In this document: positions 35,745 through 42,986 of the stretch, one piece after another | Layout: every line of letters starts with the position of its first letter | Position numbering within the stretch: the stretch's first letter is position 1 | Assembly (NCBI GenBank): GCA_903911925.1 | Contig: CAIWFH010000197.1 | Span: 1-43,581 of the forward strand | DNA length: 43,581 bases | Direction: 5' to 3' | Source of the DNA: an uncultured Acidobacteriaceae bacterium | Lineage (GTDB): Bacteria > Acidobacteriota > Terriglobia > Terriglobales > Acidobacteriaceae | Made by a program: the position numbers and the translations under genes | Notes under the pieces: generated by a model | What the model saw: only the letters and a program-made list of their open reading frames with translations | Databases searched by the model: none | Told to the model about the DNA's origin: nothing

Positions 35745-36176
35745 TTAATGCTTCTCCGCCGCCGTTGCCAGTTTGGCTTCGGCTTCGGCGATGACGCGGA
35801 GCGCTTCAGTATAGGCGTCTTCGCTTTCGCCAGCCTGCTTCCACTCTTCCAGGCCGCGGTCGAGCTGCTGCTCGGCGCGGGGAACATCGATTTCCTCGGG
35901 CCTGAGCGCATCGGAGGCAAGAATGGTCACACGGTCAGGCAGGACCTCGGTGAAGCCCCAACTGACGTTATAGTGAGTGACGGTGTCGGGGCCATCGGGG
36001 CCGCCGTGCACAATTACGTCGCCCGCGCCCAACTCGGCCAACAGCGGTGCATGGCCGTAGAGCACTTCCATATATCCGTTTTTCGCGGGCAGCTCAACCG
36101 CCCCCGCCACGTGCTCAAAAAGAGTGCGCTCGGGAGTGACCAGCCGGACACGGAGTTGATTCGATTCGTCTGCCAT
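35745..36176 (-). CDS. atpC: ATP synthase F1 epsilon subunit
   Basis: Part of the central stalk of F1; it couples rotation and inhibits ATP hydrolysis. The 143-residue protein starts ADESNQLRVRLVTPERTLFE. It has the epsilon beta-sandwich features (YMEVLYGHAPLLAELG, YNVSWGFTEVLPDRVTILA) and a C-terminal helical hairpin. It is the last gene of the operon. The bases before its ATG are GAACTGAGAACTGAAT, so a Shine-Dalgarno is missing and heptamer repeats occupy that place. Confidence 0.96.
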   Translation of the reverse strand: MADESNQLRVRLVTPERTLFEHVAGAVELPAKNGYMEVLYGHAPLLAELGAGDVIVHGGPDGPDTVTHYNVSWGFTEVLPDRVTILASDALRPEEIDVPRAEQQLDRGLEEWKQAGESEDAYTEALRVIAEAEAKLATAAEKH

Positions 36177-36180
36177 ATTC

Positions 36181-36272
36181 AGTTCTCAGTTCTCAGTGAA
36201 CAGTGATCAGTTGAAGCGGCTTGCAGCGGAAACGAACCGGCTGACCACTGACAACTGATCACTGACAACTAG
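36181..36272. repeat. Heptamer inverted-repeat element, atpD-atpC gap
   Basis: Left heptamers at 36181-36215 (AGTTCTC twice, AGTGAAC, AGTGATC, AGTTGAA) face right heptamers TGACCAC, TGACAAC, TGATCAC, TGACAAC at 36242-36269. CAGTGATCAGTTG at 36201-36213 is the exact reverse complement of 36252-36264. The element fills the whole gap and touches the atpD stop. Confidence 0.88.
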
Positions 36273-37715
36273 TTACACGCTCGCCTTCAGCTTCTCAGCC
36301 TCTTCCAGCACTTCCTCGATGGCGCCCTTCATGTAGAAGGCCTGCTCGGGGATGTCGTCGTACTTGCCGTCGAGAATCTCCTTGAAGCTGCGCACCGTAT
36401 CCGCAATCTTCACGTAGCGGCCGGCGATGCCGGTGAACTGCTCGGCCACGTGGAAGGGCTGCGAGAGGAACTTCTGAATCTTGCGGGCGCGGGCCACGGT
36501 GAGCTTGTCTTCTTCCGAAAGCTCGTCGATGCCCAGGATGGCGATGATGTCCTGCAGATCCTTGTAGCGCTGCAGGATGCGCTTTACGCCCTGGGCCACG
36601 TCGTAGTGATCCTGGCCTACAACGCGCGCGGTAAGAATGCGCGAGGTTGAAGCCAATGGATCGACGGCCGGATAGATGCCGAGTTCCGAAAGCGGGCGGC
36701 TCAACACGGTGGTCGCGTCCAGGTGGGCAAAGGTGGTGGCAGGCGCCGGATCGGTCAAATCGTCGGCGGGCACGTAGACAGCCTGCACCGAAGTGACGGA
36801 GCCCTTGCTGGTGGAGGTGATGCGCTCCTGCAACTCGCCCATTTCCGTAGCCAGGTTGGGCTGGTATCCCACAGCCGAGGGCATGCGTCCCAACAGCGTC
36901 GAAACCTCAGAACCGGCCTGCGTGAAGCGGAAAATGTTGTCGATAAAGAGCAGCGTGTCCGACCCTTCGACGTCGCGGAAATACTCGGCAACGGTAAGGC
37001 CGGTGAGTGCCACGCGCAGACGGGCTCCGGGCGGCTCGGTCATCTGGCCGAAGACCAGTGCGCACTTCGACTTGGCAAAATCGCCGGGCGAGATGACGCC
37101 GGATTCGGTCATTTCGTGCCACAAGTCGTTGCCCTCGCGGGTGCGTTCGCCCACTCCGGCAAACACCGAGTAGCCGCCGTGGTTGGTGGCCACGTTGTTG
37201 ATGAGTTCCTGAATGACGACCGTCTTGCCTACGCCGGCGCCGCCGAACAGGCCGATCTTGCCGCCCTTCAAAAAGGGCTGAATCAGGTCGATGACCTTGA
37301 TGCCGGTCTCGAACATCTCCTCGTGCGTGGACTGCTCGTCAAACAGCGGCGCGGGACGGTGAATGGGCATGCGCAGCTTCTCGCCGATCGGTCCAAGATT
37401 ATCCACCGGATCGCCGATGACGTTGATGACGCGGCCCAGCGTCTCTTTGCCGACCGGGATGCGAATCGGGCCGCCGAGGTCGGTGGCCTTCATGCCGCGA
37501 ACCATGCCGTCGGTGGCCTGCATGGCTACGGTGCGCACACGGCCCTCGCCCAGGTGCTGCTGCACTTCGAGGATGACCGAGATGGGCGTGGGCACGGTGA
37601 AGCCCTCGCTGGTGACGTGGAGCGCCTGGTAGATGGGCGGCATCGTCGCTTCTTCAAACTGCACGTCCACCGCGGGACCGGAGATCTGAATTACCTTGCC
37701 GATGTTCTCTGCCAT
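36273..37715 (-). CDS. atpD: ATP synthase F1 beta subunit (catalytic)
   Basis: The catalytic subunit of F1. The 480-residue protein has the P-loop GLFGGAGVGKTVVIQEL, the catalytic Glu in VGERTREGNDLW, DTLLFIDNIFRFTQAGSE, LLGRMPSAVGYQP and the DELSEEDK-like DELSEEDKL near the end of the core. The start ATG at 37715 follows GAAGG. It lies between gamma and epsilon, the usual order. The gap to gamma holds palindromic and heptamer repeats. Confidence 0.98.
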   Translation of the reverse strand: MAENIGKVIQISGPAVDVQFEEATMPPIYQALHVTSEGFTVPTPISVILEVQQHLGEGRVRTVAMQATDGMVRGMKATDLGGPIRIPVGKETLGRVINVIGDPVDNLGPIGEKLRMPIHRPAPLFDEQSTHEEMFETGIKVIDLIQPFLKGGKIGLFGGAGVGKTVVIQELINNVATNHGGYSVFAGVGERTREGNDLWHEMTESGVISPGDFAKSKCALVFGQMTEPPGARLRVALTGLTVAEYFRDVEGSDTLLFIDNIFRFTQAGSEVSTLLGRMPSAVGYQPNLATEMGELQERITSTSKGSVTSVQAVYVPADDLTDPAPATTFAHLDATTVLSRPLSELGIYPAVDPLASTSRILTARVVGQDHYDVAQGVKRILQRYKDLQDIIAILGIDELSEEDKLTVARARKIQKFLSQPFHVAEQFTGIAGRYVKIADTVRSFKEILDGKYDDIPEQAFYMKGAIEEVLEEAEKLKASV

Positions 37716-37781
37716 TTTTCTCTGCCTTCTCGCTTTGCGGAACCCTGCTTCAGTCCCAAATCTAAGTTCGCATTTCCTCAG

Positions 37782-37835
37782 GGGCTAAAGCCCACGTTCA
37801 ACTTGTCGCATTTTCGGCACGACTAAAGTCGTGCC
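37782..37835. repeat. CTAAAG palindromes in the atpG-atpD gap
   Basis: Two palindromes: GGGCTAAAGCCC at 37782-37793, and GGCACGACTAAAGTCGTGCC at 37816-37835, which has a nine-base stem around AA. The pair, about 22 bases apart, resembles REP-like intergenic elements that I recall from acidobacterial genomes. They lie within the atp operon, upstream of atpD on the reverse strand. Confidence 0.75.
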
Positions 37836-37865
37836 CTGTTACAAAGCCCTGGCTTCCCTTCTTGC

Positions 37866-37895
37866 TGATTACTGACCACTGATCACTAACCACTG
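37866..37895. repeat. Heptamer array, atpG-atpD gap
   Basis: Four copies at an exact seven-base period: TGATTAC, TGACCAC, TGATCAC, TAACCAC, then TG (37866-37895). It matches one arm of the element at 36242-36269. No opposite arm is obvious here; the CTAAAG palindromes take that place. Confidence 0.8.
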
Positions 37896-37898
37896 TCT

Positions 37899-38972
37899 TT
37901 ACACAGCGGCTGCGCCGCTGACGATTTCAATGATTTCCTTGGTGATGGCGGCCTGTCTGACACGGTTCATCTCCAGCGTGTAAGCGTCGATCATGTCAGA
38001 GGCATTATTCGAAGCCGAATCCATGGCGGTCATGCGGGCCGCGTGCTCCGCGGCAACCGACTCGGTCATGGCGTGATACAGCATGGAAGAAACGTATTGC
38101 GGCAGCAGGCCGTTCAAAAGTTCCTCGGCCGGCTGCTCGTAGATGTAGTCCACCTGCGAGGTGCCGAACTTGCGGGCCTCGTCGTCGGCGGCGGCTGTGT
38201 CAATCGGCTCCAGCGTAATGCCTGCCGAAAGTGCGGCCTCGGCGGCGCGCTCTTTCTCTGCTTCAGTGGGCTCAACAGCGCCGGTGATCTGCGGGACGCC
38301 GATCTTCATGATGGGCAGCAGCCGCTCCACAACCAGGCGCTGCGAGATGACCGACTTGAATTCGTTGTAGACGATGTAGGCGGCATCGATCTCTTCGTGG
38401 CAATAGCGCGAGATGACGCTCTGCGCCAGCTCAAACACGCGGCTCACTTCAAGCTTGCCGAGCATGCCGGGATGATCGCCGGTGACTTCGACATAGGATT
38501 GGCGGTCGTTGCGCACCTGGCGGATGTTGCCCTGCTCGTCGGTTTGCTCGGTATAGCCGGCGGCGGGATGACGGCGGCGCATCATGTCGCGCCCCTTGCG
38601 GCCCACGGCCTCAACGTCGATCTGCTTGTCGGTGTTGCCGGCGATGAACTGGAAAGCCGTCTTGAGAATGTTGGAGTTGAAGGCGCCCGCGAATCCCTTG
38701 TCGCCGCTGATGATGATCAGCAGAACTTTCTTCTCCGGACGGGTGGCAAAGAGCGGATGGCGCAGGTTGCCGGTTTCCGGGTCGATGATGTCAACGCGGC
38801 GGGTCAGCGATTCAAGCACGCTGGTGATCATTTTGGCGTAAGGCCGGGCCGCCAGTGCCCGCTCTTGCGCGCGGCGCAGCTTGGCCGCCGAGACCATTTT
38901 CATGGCCTTGGTGATCTGCCGCATGTTTTTCACGCTGCGGATGCGACGCCGAAGATCGAGTACGTTTGCCAT
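37899..38972 (-). CDS. atpG: ATP synthase F1 gamma subunit, with two insertions
   Basis: The rotating shaft of F1. The N-terminal LRRRIRSVKNMRQITKAMKM and C-terminal RVRQAAITKEIIEIVSGAAA helices are canonical. The protein is 357 residues against roughly 285-295 in most bacteria. The excess falls in two places: about residues 132-165 (RRRHPAAGYTEQTDEQGN and following) and 224-270 (ITGAVEPTEAEKERAAEAAL and following). The ATG at 38972 follows GAACTGAGAACTGACA with no Shine-Dalgarno. It lies between atpA and atpD. Confidence 0.96.
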   Translation of the reverse strand: MANVLDLRRRIRSVKNMRQITKAMKMVSAAKLRRAQERALAARPYAKMITSVLESLTRRVDIIDPETGNLRHPLFATRPEKKVLLIIISGDKGFAGAFNSNILKTAFQFIAGNTDKQIDVEAVGRKGRDMMRRRHPAAGYTEQTDEQGNIRQVRNDRQSYVEVTGDHPGMLGKLEVSRVFELAQSVISRYCHEEIDAAYIVYNEFKSVISQRLVVERLLPIMKIGVPQITGAVEPTEAEKERAAEAALSAGITLEPIDTAAADDEARKFGTSQVDYIYEQPAEELLNGLLPQYVSSMLYHAMTESVAAEHAARMTAMDSASNNASDMIDAYTLEMNRVRQAAITKEIIEIVSGAAAV

Positions 38973-38976
38973 TGTC

Positions 38977-39102
38977 AGTTCTCAGTTCAAAGTTCTTGGT
39001 TCACAGTTCTCGGTTCATAGTTCCTAGTTCAGAGTTTCTTCGTTCCATGGAACGCGCATTTCGCTCATTTGCTGCGAACTACGAACTGCGAACTTCGAAC
39101 TG
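38977..39102. repeat. Heptamer inverted-repeat element, atpA-atpG gap
   Basis: The left arm has nine heptamers at 38977-39039 (AGTTCTC, AGTTCAA, AGTTCTT, GGTTCAC, AGTTCTC, GGTTCAT, AGTTCCT, AGTTCAG, AGTTTCT). The right arm has four (GAACTAC, GAACTGC, GAACTTC, GAACTGC) at 39076-39103. A palindrome CGTTCCATGGAACG (39041-39054) sits between. It almost fills the 134-base gap. Confidence 0.9.
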
Positions 39103-39106
39103 CTCT

Positions 39107-40636
39107 TTACGCCTTTGCCGCGGCCAGTTCCGCCTGGAAGTTGGCCTTGTATTCCTTGAGCGCTGCGTGCAGCTTGTCGCGCAGGTTGTCCAGCTTCTTT
39201 TCCTTGGTCAGCTCTTCCATCAGCGCCGTCTGCGCGTTGTCGAAGTACTTGTATAGCCCAACTTCAAAAGCGCGGATATCGGAGACTGCGAAGTCGTCGA
39301 GGTAACCCTGCGTGCCGGCAAAGAGCACCACCACCTGCTGCTGCCAGGTGAGCGGCTGAAACTGCGGCTGCTTCAATAGCTCCGTAAGGCGCATGCCGCG
39401 GTTGAGCTGCTTCTGCGTCAGCGGGTCGAGGTCCGAGCCGAACTGCGCGAATGCAGCCAGTTCGCGGTACTGCGCCAGGTCGAGCTTGAGGGTTGCGCCC
39501 ACCTGCTTCACGGCCTTGATTGCCGCAGAGAAGCCGACGCGCGAAACCGAAAGTCCCACGTTCACGGCCGGACGAATGCCGGAGTTGAACAGATCGGTCT
39601 CAAGGAAAATCTGTCCGTCGGTAATGGAGATGACGTTGGTCGGGATGTACGCCGACACGTCGCCGGCCTGGGTCTCGATAACCGGCAGAGCCGTGAGCGA
39701 TCCGCCGCCCTTCTTGTCGCTCATCTTTGACGAGCGCTCAAGCAGGCGCGAGTGGAGATAGAACACGTCGCCCGGATAGGCTTCGCGGCCCGGCGGACGG
39801 CGCAGCAGGAGCGAAATCTCGCGGTACGCCATGGCGTGCTTTGAGAGATCGTCGTACATGATCAGCGCGTGGCGGCCGTTGTCGCGGAAATACTCGCCGA
39901 ATGCCGTGGCGGCAAAGGGCGCGAGATAAAGCATCGGGGCAGGCTCGGAGGCCGAAGCGGCAACAACGATGGTGTGCCCCATGGCGCCGGCTTCAGTCAG
40001 CGTCTGGACCACTTGCGCGATCGATGAGCGCTTCTGGCCGATGGCGCAGTAAATGCAGATCAGGTTGTTCTTGGCGTTGTTGATGATGGTGTCAAGCAGC
40101 ACGGCGGTTTTGCCGGTCTGGCGATCGCCAATGATCAACTCGCGCTGGCCGCGGCCGATGGGAATCATGGCGTCAATCGCCTTGAGTCCCGTGGCCATGG
40201 GCTCGCGAACTCCCTGGCGGTCGATGATTCCGGGCGCCAGGCGCTCGACGGGCAGAAACTCCGTCGAAACGATGGGGCCCTTGTCGTCAATGGGCTCGCC
40301 GAGCGCGTTGACCACGCGGCCGATCAGGCCGTCGCCTACCGGCACGCTGAGAATTCTGCCGGTGCGCTTCACTTCGTCGCCTTCGCGCAACTCGGTATAG
40401 TCGCCCAGCACAACCGAGCCCACGGAATCTTCCTCGAGGCTCAGGGCCAGTCCGGAGATGCCGTGCGGGAAGCTGAGCAGCTCGCCGGCCATCACCTTGT
40501 CCAGTCCGTGAATGCGGGCAATGCCGTCGCCAAGCGATGTGATGGTCCCGACTTCGTCCACCTGGACCTTCGAGTCGTAATTCGCGATCTGCTCGCGAAG
40601 AAGTTGCGTAATCTCGTCTGCCTTGATCTGAGCCAT
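39107..40636 (-). CDS. atpA: ATP synthase F1 alpha subunit
   Basis: The regulatory, non-catalytic nucleotide-binding subunit of F1. The 509-residue protein has the P-loop ELIIGDRQTGKTAVLLDTI, the ALIMYDDLSKHAMAYREISLLLRRPPGREAYPGDVFYLHSRLLERS region (positions near 265-310) and VGLSVSRVGFSAAIKA. The ATG at 40636 has AAGGA at a proper distance, so this gene keeps a ribosome site although heptamers lie just beyond. It lies between delta and gamma. Confidence 0.98.
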   Translation of the reverse strand: MAQIKADEITQLLREQIANYDSKVQVDEVGTITSLGDGIARIHGLDKVMAGELLSFPHGISGLALSLEEDSVGSVVLGDYTELREGDEVKRTGRILSVPVGDGLIGRVVNALGEPIDDKGPIVSTEFLPVERLAPGIIDRQGVREPMATGLKAIDAMIPIGRGQRELIIGDRQTGKTAVLLDTIINNAKNNLICIYCAIGQKRSSIAQVVQTLTEAGAMGHTIVVAASASEPAPMLYLAPFAATAFGEYFRDNGRHALIMYDDLSKHAMAYREISLLLRRPPGREAYPGDVFYLHSRLLERSSKMSDKKGGGSLTALPVIETQAGDVSAYIPTNVISITDGQIFLETDLFNSGIRPAVNVGLSVSRVGFSAAIKAVKQVGATLKLDLAQYRELAAFAQFGSDLDPLTQKQLNRGMRLTELLKQPQFQPLTWQQQVVVLFAGTQGYLDDFAVSDIRAFEVGLYKYFDNAQTALMEELTKEKKLDNLRDKLHAALKEYKANFQAELAAAKA

Positions 40637-40647
40637 GTGTGTTCCTT

Positions 40648-40779
40648 ACAGTTCGCAGTTCACAGTTCTTAGTTCACAGTTCCCGGTTCGCTGTTCTTAG
40701 TTCCCATTTCGCATTTCTTCGCTTCCAGTTGCCGGCGACCGATCGCCGCTCTGTGAACCATGATCTGCGAACTAAGAAC
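40648..40779. repeat. Heptamer inverted-repeat element, atpH-atpA gap
   Basis: Eight heptamers from 40648 (AGTTCGC, AGTTCAC, AGTTCTT, AGTTCAC, AGTTCCC, GGTTCGC, TGTTCTT, AGTTCCC), then two or three degenerate ones to about 40717. The opposite arm is GAACTAA-GAACTG at 40767-40779. It fills most of the 149-base gap between atpH and atpA. Confidence 0.9.
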
Positions 40780-40785
40780 TGGATT

Positions 40786-41325
40786 TCATCCAGCGATCAA
40801 TGCTTCCTTCAACCGGTCCAGCCGTCCGCGCACTGAACCGTCGTATACCGTGGAGCCGATGCGCACCACCGTGCCGCCGAGGATTGACTTGTCGAGTTTG
40901 AAACTGGCCTTCACCTGCGCGCCGGCCAGCTTGCCGATTCCGGCGACCAAAACGTTGCGCTCCTCTTCGTCCAGTTCGCGGGCGGTTACTACTTCAGCCT
41001 GGCGAATTCCCTGCCGCTCCTGCAACTCGGTGCGATAGGCGTCGGCCACTTCGTGCACCAAGCCAATTCGATCGTTGTTGATGAGCACCGCCAGCAGGTT
41101 GCGCAGTTCCTTCTGCAACCCGAGTCTGGCGTTCATTTTGTCCAGCAGGTCTACTTTCTGCAGCGCGGAGACGGCGGGGTTCGCAAACAATTCGCGAAGC
41201 TCGGCGCTCGCATCCCATGTTCCCAGAAAGTCGTTCAATTGCCTGTCAAGCGCCGCGGTATCCAGCTTGGCTGAGGCCACCACGTCGGCAAAGGCGCGGG
41301 CATAACGCGAAACAAAGGCTGCCAT
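40786..41325 (-). CDS. atpH: ATP synthase F1 delta subunit (OSCP)
   Basis: Links F1 to the peripheral stalk. The 179-residue protein begins AAFVSRYARAFADVV, the six-helix N-terminal domain. The C-terminal domain ends in GGTVVRIGSTVYDGSVRGRLDRLKEAL, the family signature. Its start directly abuts the stop of the b gene, with no spare base, so translation is likely coupled. It is full length. Confidence 0.95.
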   Translation of the reverse strand: MAAFVSRYARAFADVVASAKLDTAALDRQLNDFLGTWDASAELRELFANPAVSALQKVDLLDKMNARLGLQKELRNLLAVLINNDRIGLVHEVADAYRTELQERQGIRQAEVVTARELDEEERNVLVAGIGKLAGAQVKASFKLDKSILGGTVVRIGSTVYDGSVRGRLDRLKEALIAG

Positions 41326-42060
41326 CTAGTTCTGCCCTCCCTTGGCGATGTCGGCGGAAAACTCGGCGATCAGCGCCTTGTCGGTCTCCGGGGTCAGAAC
41401 CAGTTGCCTGGCGGCCTGCTCAATGGCCAGGTCGGCCGCAAAGTTGCGCAATCCGCGCCTGGCCTGCGCGGCCGCCACAGTAATCTCCTGTTCGGCTGCG
41501 GCCACAATGCGGTCGCTTTCATCCTTGAGGCTGGCCTTGATGCGGGCCTCGTCCCCCAAGCTTTCCTGCTCTACCTGGGTGCGGATTGCCGCAATCTCTC
41601 CATCCAGCCCGGAGAGCTTGGCCTCGATGGCGCTGAGGCGGGCGTTGGCGTCATCTGTCACCTTGCGGGCCGACTCGATGCTGTGCGCCAACGTCTGCGA
41701 ACGCTTGCGGATCACCTTGGGCAGGAATTTAATCAACGGTATCCCGATGGCCAGCGCGATGATGGCGAAATTGATGAATTCAAAGAGCCGCGCCGTGGTC
41801 TCCACCTGCAAGTGAAGCGCCTTGGCTGCGGCTGCAACCAGCGGTGTATGCCGGTAGACGTTGGTGTCTTCCTCGTCCGACTTGGCCGCCTCGGGCTTGG
41901 TGGCGTCAGTGGAGGCCGCGGCGGGCTGCGAACTGGCGGCGGGAGCCTCCTGGGCAGCCAGCCTGGCGGGTGCCATTGCGGCCCCGGCGGCTAAAACGGC
42001 CAGAATTGCAAACCCAAGAATGCCTGCAGTAAAACGCGCGTTCAAAGTGAGATGTTTCAA
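41326..42060 (-). CDS. atpF: ATP synthase b subunit, with signal-like N-terminal extension
   Basis: The peripheral stalk of the synthase. The 244-residue protein is longer than the usual 155-170. It opens with a signal-like hydrophobic segment (residues 11-33) and an Ala/Pro/Thr-rich stretch (37-65). The real membrane helix follows at about 93-114 (FEFINFAIIALAIGIPLIKF), then a long charged coiled coil. The N-terminus is thus predicted to be outside. The start is TTG at 42060, overlapping the previous stop (TTGA). A second b-type gene precedes it. Confidence 0.9.
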   Translation of the reverse strand: MKHLTLNARFTAGILGFAILAVLAAGAAMAPARLAAQEAPAASSQPAAASTDATKPEAAKSDEEDTNVYRHTPLVAAAAKALHLQVETTARLFEFINFAIIALAIGIPLIKFLPKVIRKRSQTLAHSIESARKVTDDANARLSAIEAKLSGLDGEIAAIRTQVEQESLGDEARIKASLKDESDRIVAAAEQEITVAAAQARRGLRNFAADLAIEQAARQLVLTPETDKALIAEFSADIAKGGQN

Positions 42061-42515
42061 CGGGAACCCCCGGCGGCCAGCGGCAACACAGCGCGGACCA
42101 CCTGATTGGCCAAATCCCCGGCTGAGGCTTCAATCGACTTGCGAGCGGCCGCGGCTTCGGCTTCCAGCTCGGTACGGGCCTGGGTCACCTTCAAGCCGGC
42201 CACCTTGCGGGCGGCGTCCAGGGCGGCATCCCGCTCGGCGTTCCACTGCTTGATGCGCTGCTCGCGAACCTTGTAAACCTCGGCGCGGGCCTGGCGCAGC
42301 TTGGTGGCATACTCCGCCGCCCTGGCTTCAGCCCGCTCAATGGCCTTTTGAGCATCTTCGATCGCGCCATCGGTCCGGGCGCGGCGCAGCTTCAGCGTGG
42401 CGGTCAACGGCTCCTGCACCAGGAACTGGTACGACAGCACCAGCACGATGAACAGCAGAACCGTGGGCACGGCGCCGAGCATAAGAGTTCCGACTTGTTG
42501 AATGATTTCTTGCAT
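42057..42515 (-). CDS. ATP synthase second b-type subunit (b')
   Basis: A 152-residue protein with one N-terminal membrane helix (TLMLGAVPTVLLFIVLVLSYQFLV) and then a continuous Ala-rich, charged helix. That is the architecture of b or b' subunits. As it lies directly before a second b gene, the stalk is probably a b/b' heterodimer, as in photosynthetic bacteria and several other phyla. It is the first gene of the operon and follows a candidate promoter with a leader of about 65 bases. Confidence 0.88.
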   Translation of the reverse strand: MQEIIQQVGTLMLGAVPTVLLFIVLVLSYQFLVQEPLTATLKLRRARTDGAIEDAQKAIERAEARAAEYATKLRQARAEVYKVREQRIKQWNAERDAALDAARKVAGLKVTQARTELEAEAAAARKSIEASAGDLANQVVRAVLPLAAGGSR

Positions 42516-42588
42516 GCTGGTTCTGGTTGCTCAGGTGGTTAGTTTGGACTCTGTCGCGGGTGGAACTTTTTCATAGGTGGAACTCTCA

Positions 42589-42617
42589 TTTTTATCAGGG
42601 GAGGCCCCTCAAGTCAA
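42589..42617 (-). promoter_or_regulatory. Candidate promoter of the atp operon
   Basis: On the reverse strand TTGACT (42612-42617) and TAAAAA (42589-42594) are separated by exactly 17 bases. Inside the spacer AGGGG-AGG-CCCCT (42597-42609, forward strand) is an inverted repeat, a possible operator. Transcription would start near 42582. This is based on consensus and spacing only. Confidence 0.48.
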
Positions 42618-42665
42618 CGAATCGTGGCCGATTCGCGGGGGTACTGTGACTGCGGTCACGAATCG
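42618..42665. promoter_or_regulatory. Alternating CGAATCG/CGATTCG sites before the atp promoter
   Basis: CGAATCG (42618-42624), CGATTCG (42629-42635) and CGAATCG (42659-42665) can pair in two exclusive ways. The first pair is an 18-base palindrome with a four-base centre directly next to the -35 box. GTGAC-TGCG-GTCAC (42646-42659) nests in the second. Being upstream of the promoter, they are more likely protein-binding sites or the end of the upstream transcript than an attenuator. Confidence 0.45.
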
Positions 42666-42986
42666 GGAATTTAGTGCAAAAAAGGGCTTGCAATCCCCGA
42701 CAACAAGCCTAAACTAACCATACCACCTAGACCCGGTCCAGGGTCCAGCGAGCCGCCGGTTTCAGGAAGTCCTTCCACTCCTGGGGCCGTCGGCCCGCTT
42801 CTTAACTTCCGGCCACTTTCTTCTGCCGTGCTTTCTGCTGGCCTCTGCCCGCCCTGGGAGCGTTCCGGTCGCTCCCGATGCAGAAGTAAATCCCCCGATT
42901 CTCTACATGCATTCCGTGCGGATTCCTCAAAGGCGGGAAGTCTCTGATTCCACAAGAATGTGGCTCCCCGCCGAACTAAATCCGGG

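Larger units (their letters stand above)
42516..42986. other. Upstream region of the atp operon
   Basis: No convincing gene lies in these 471 bases; the reverse frame at 42671-43090 overlaps the methyltransferase end and has no family features. The part near the operon holds a candidate promoter (42589-42617), a 13-base inverted repeat in its spacer, and a set of 7-base palindromic sites (42618-42665). A direct repeat GGTGGAACT occurs at 42559 and 42577, 18 bases apart, in the presumed leader. The rest shows nothing recognisable. Confidence 0.55.

Noticed and set aside
36723..37826. 367-codon forward frame opposite atpD
   Set aside because: Antisense shadow of a highly conserved gene.
36181..40779. 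CRISPR-like array from the regular repeats in the atp operon
   Set aside because: The unit is seven bases without spacers and no cas gene is present; they are short tandem arrays.
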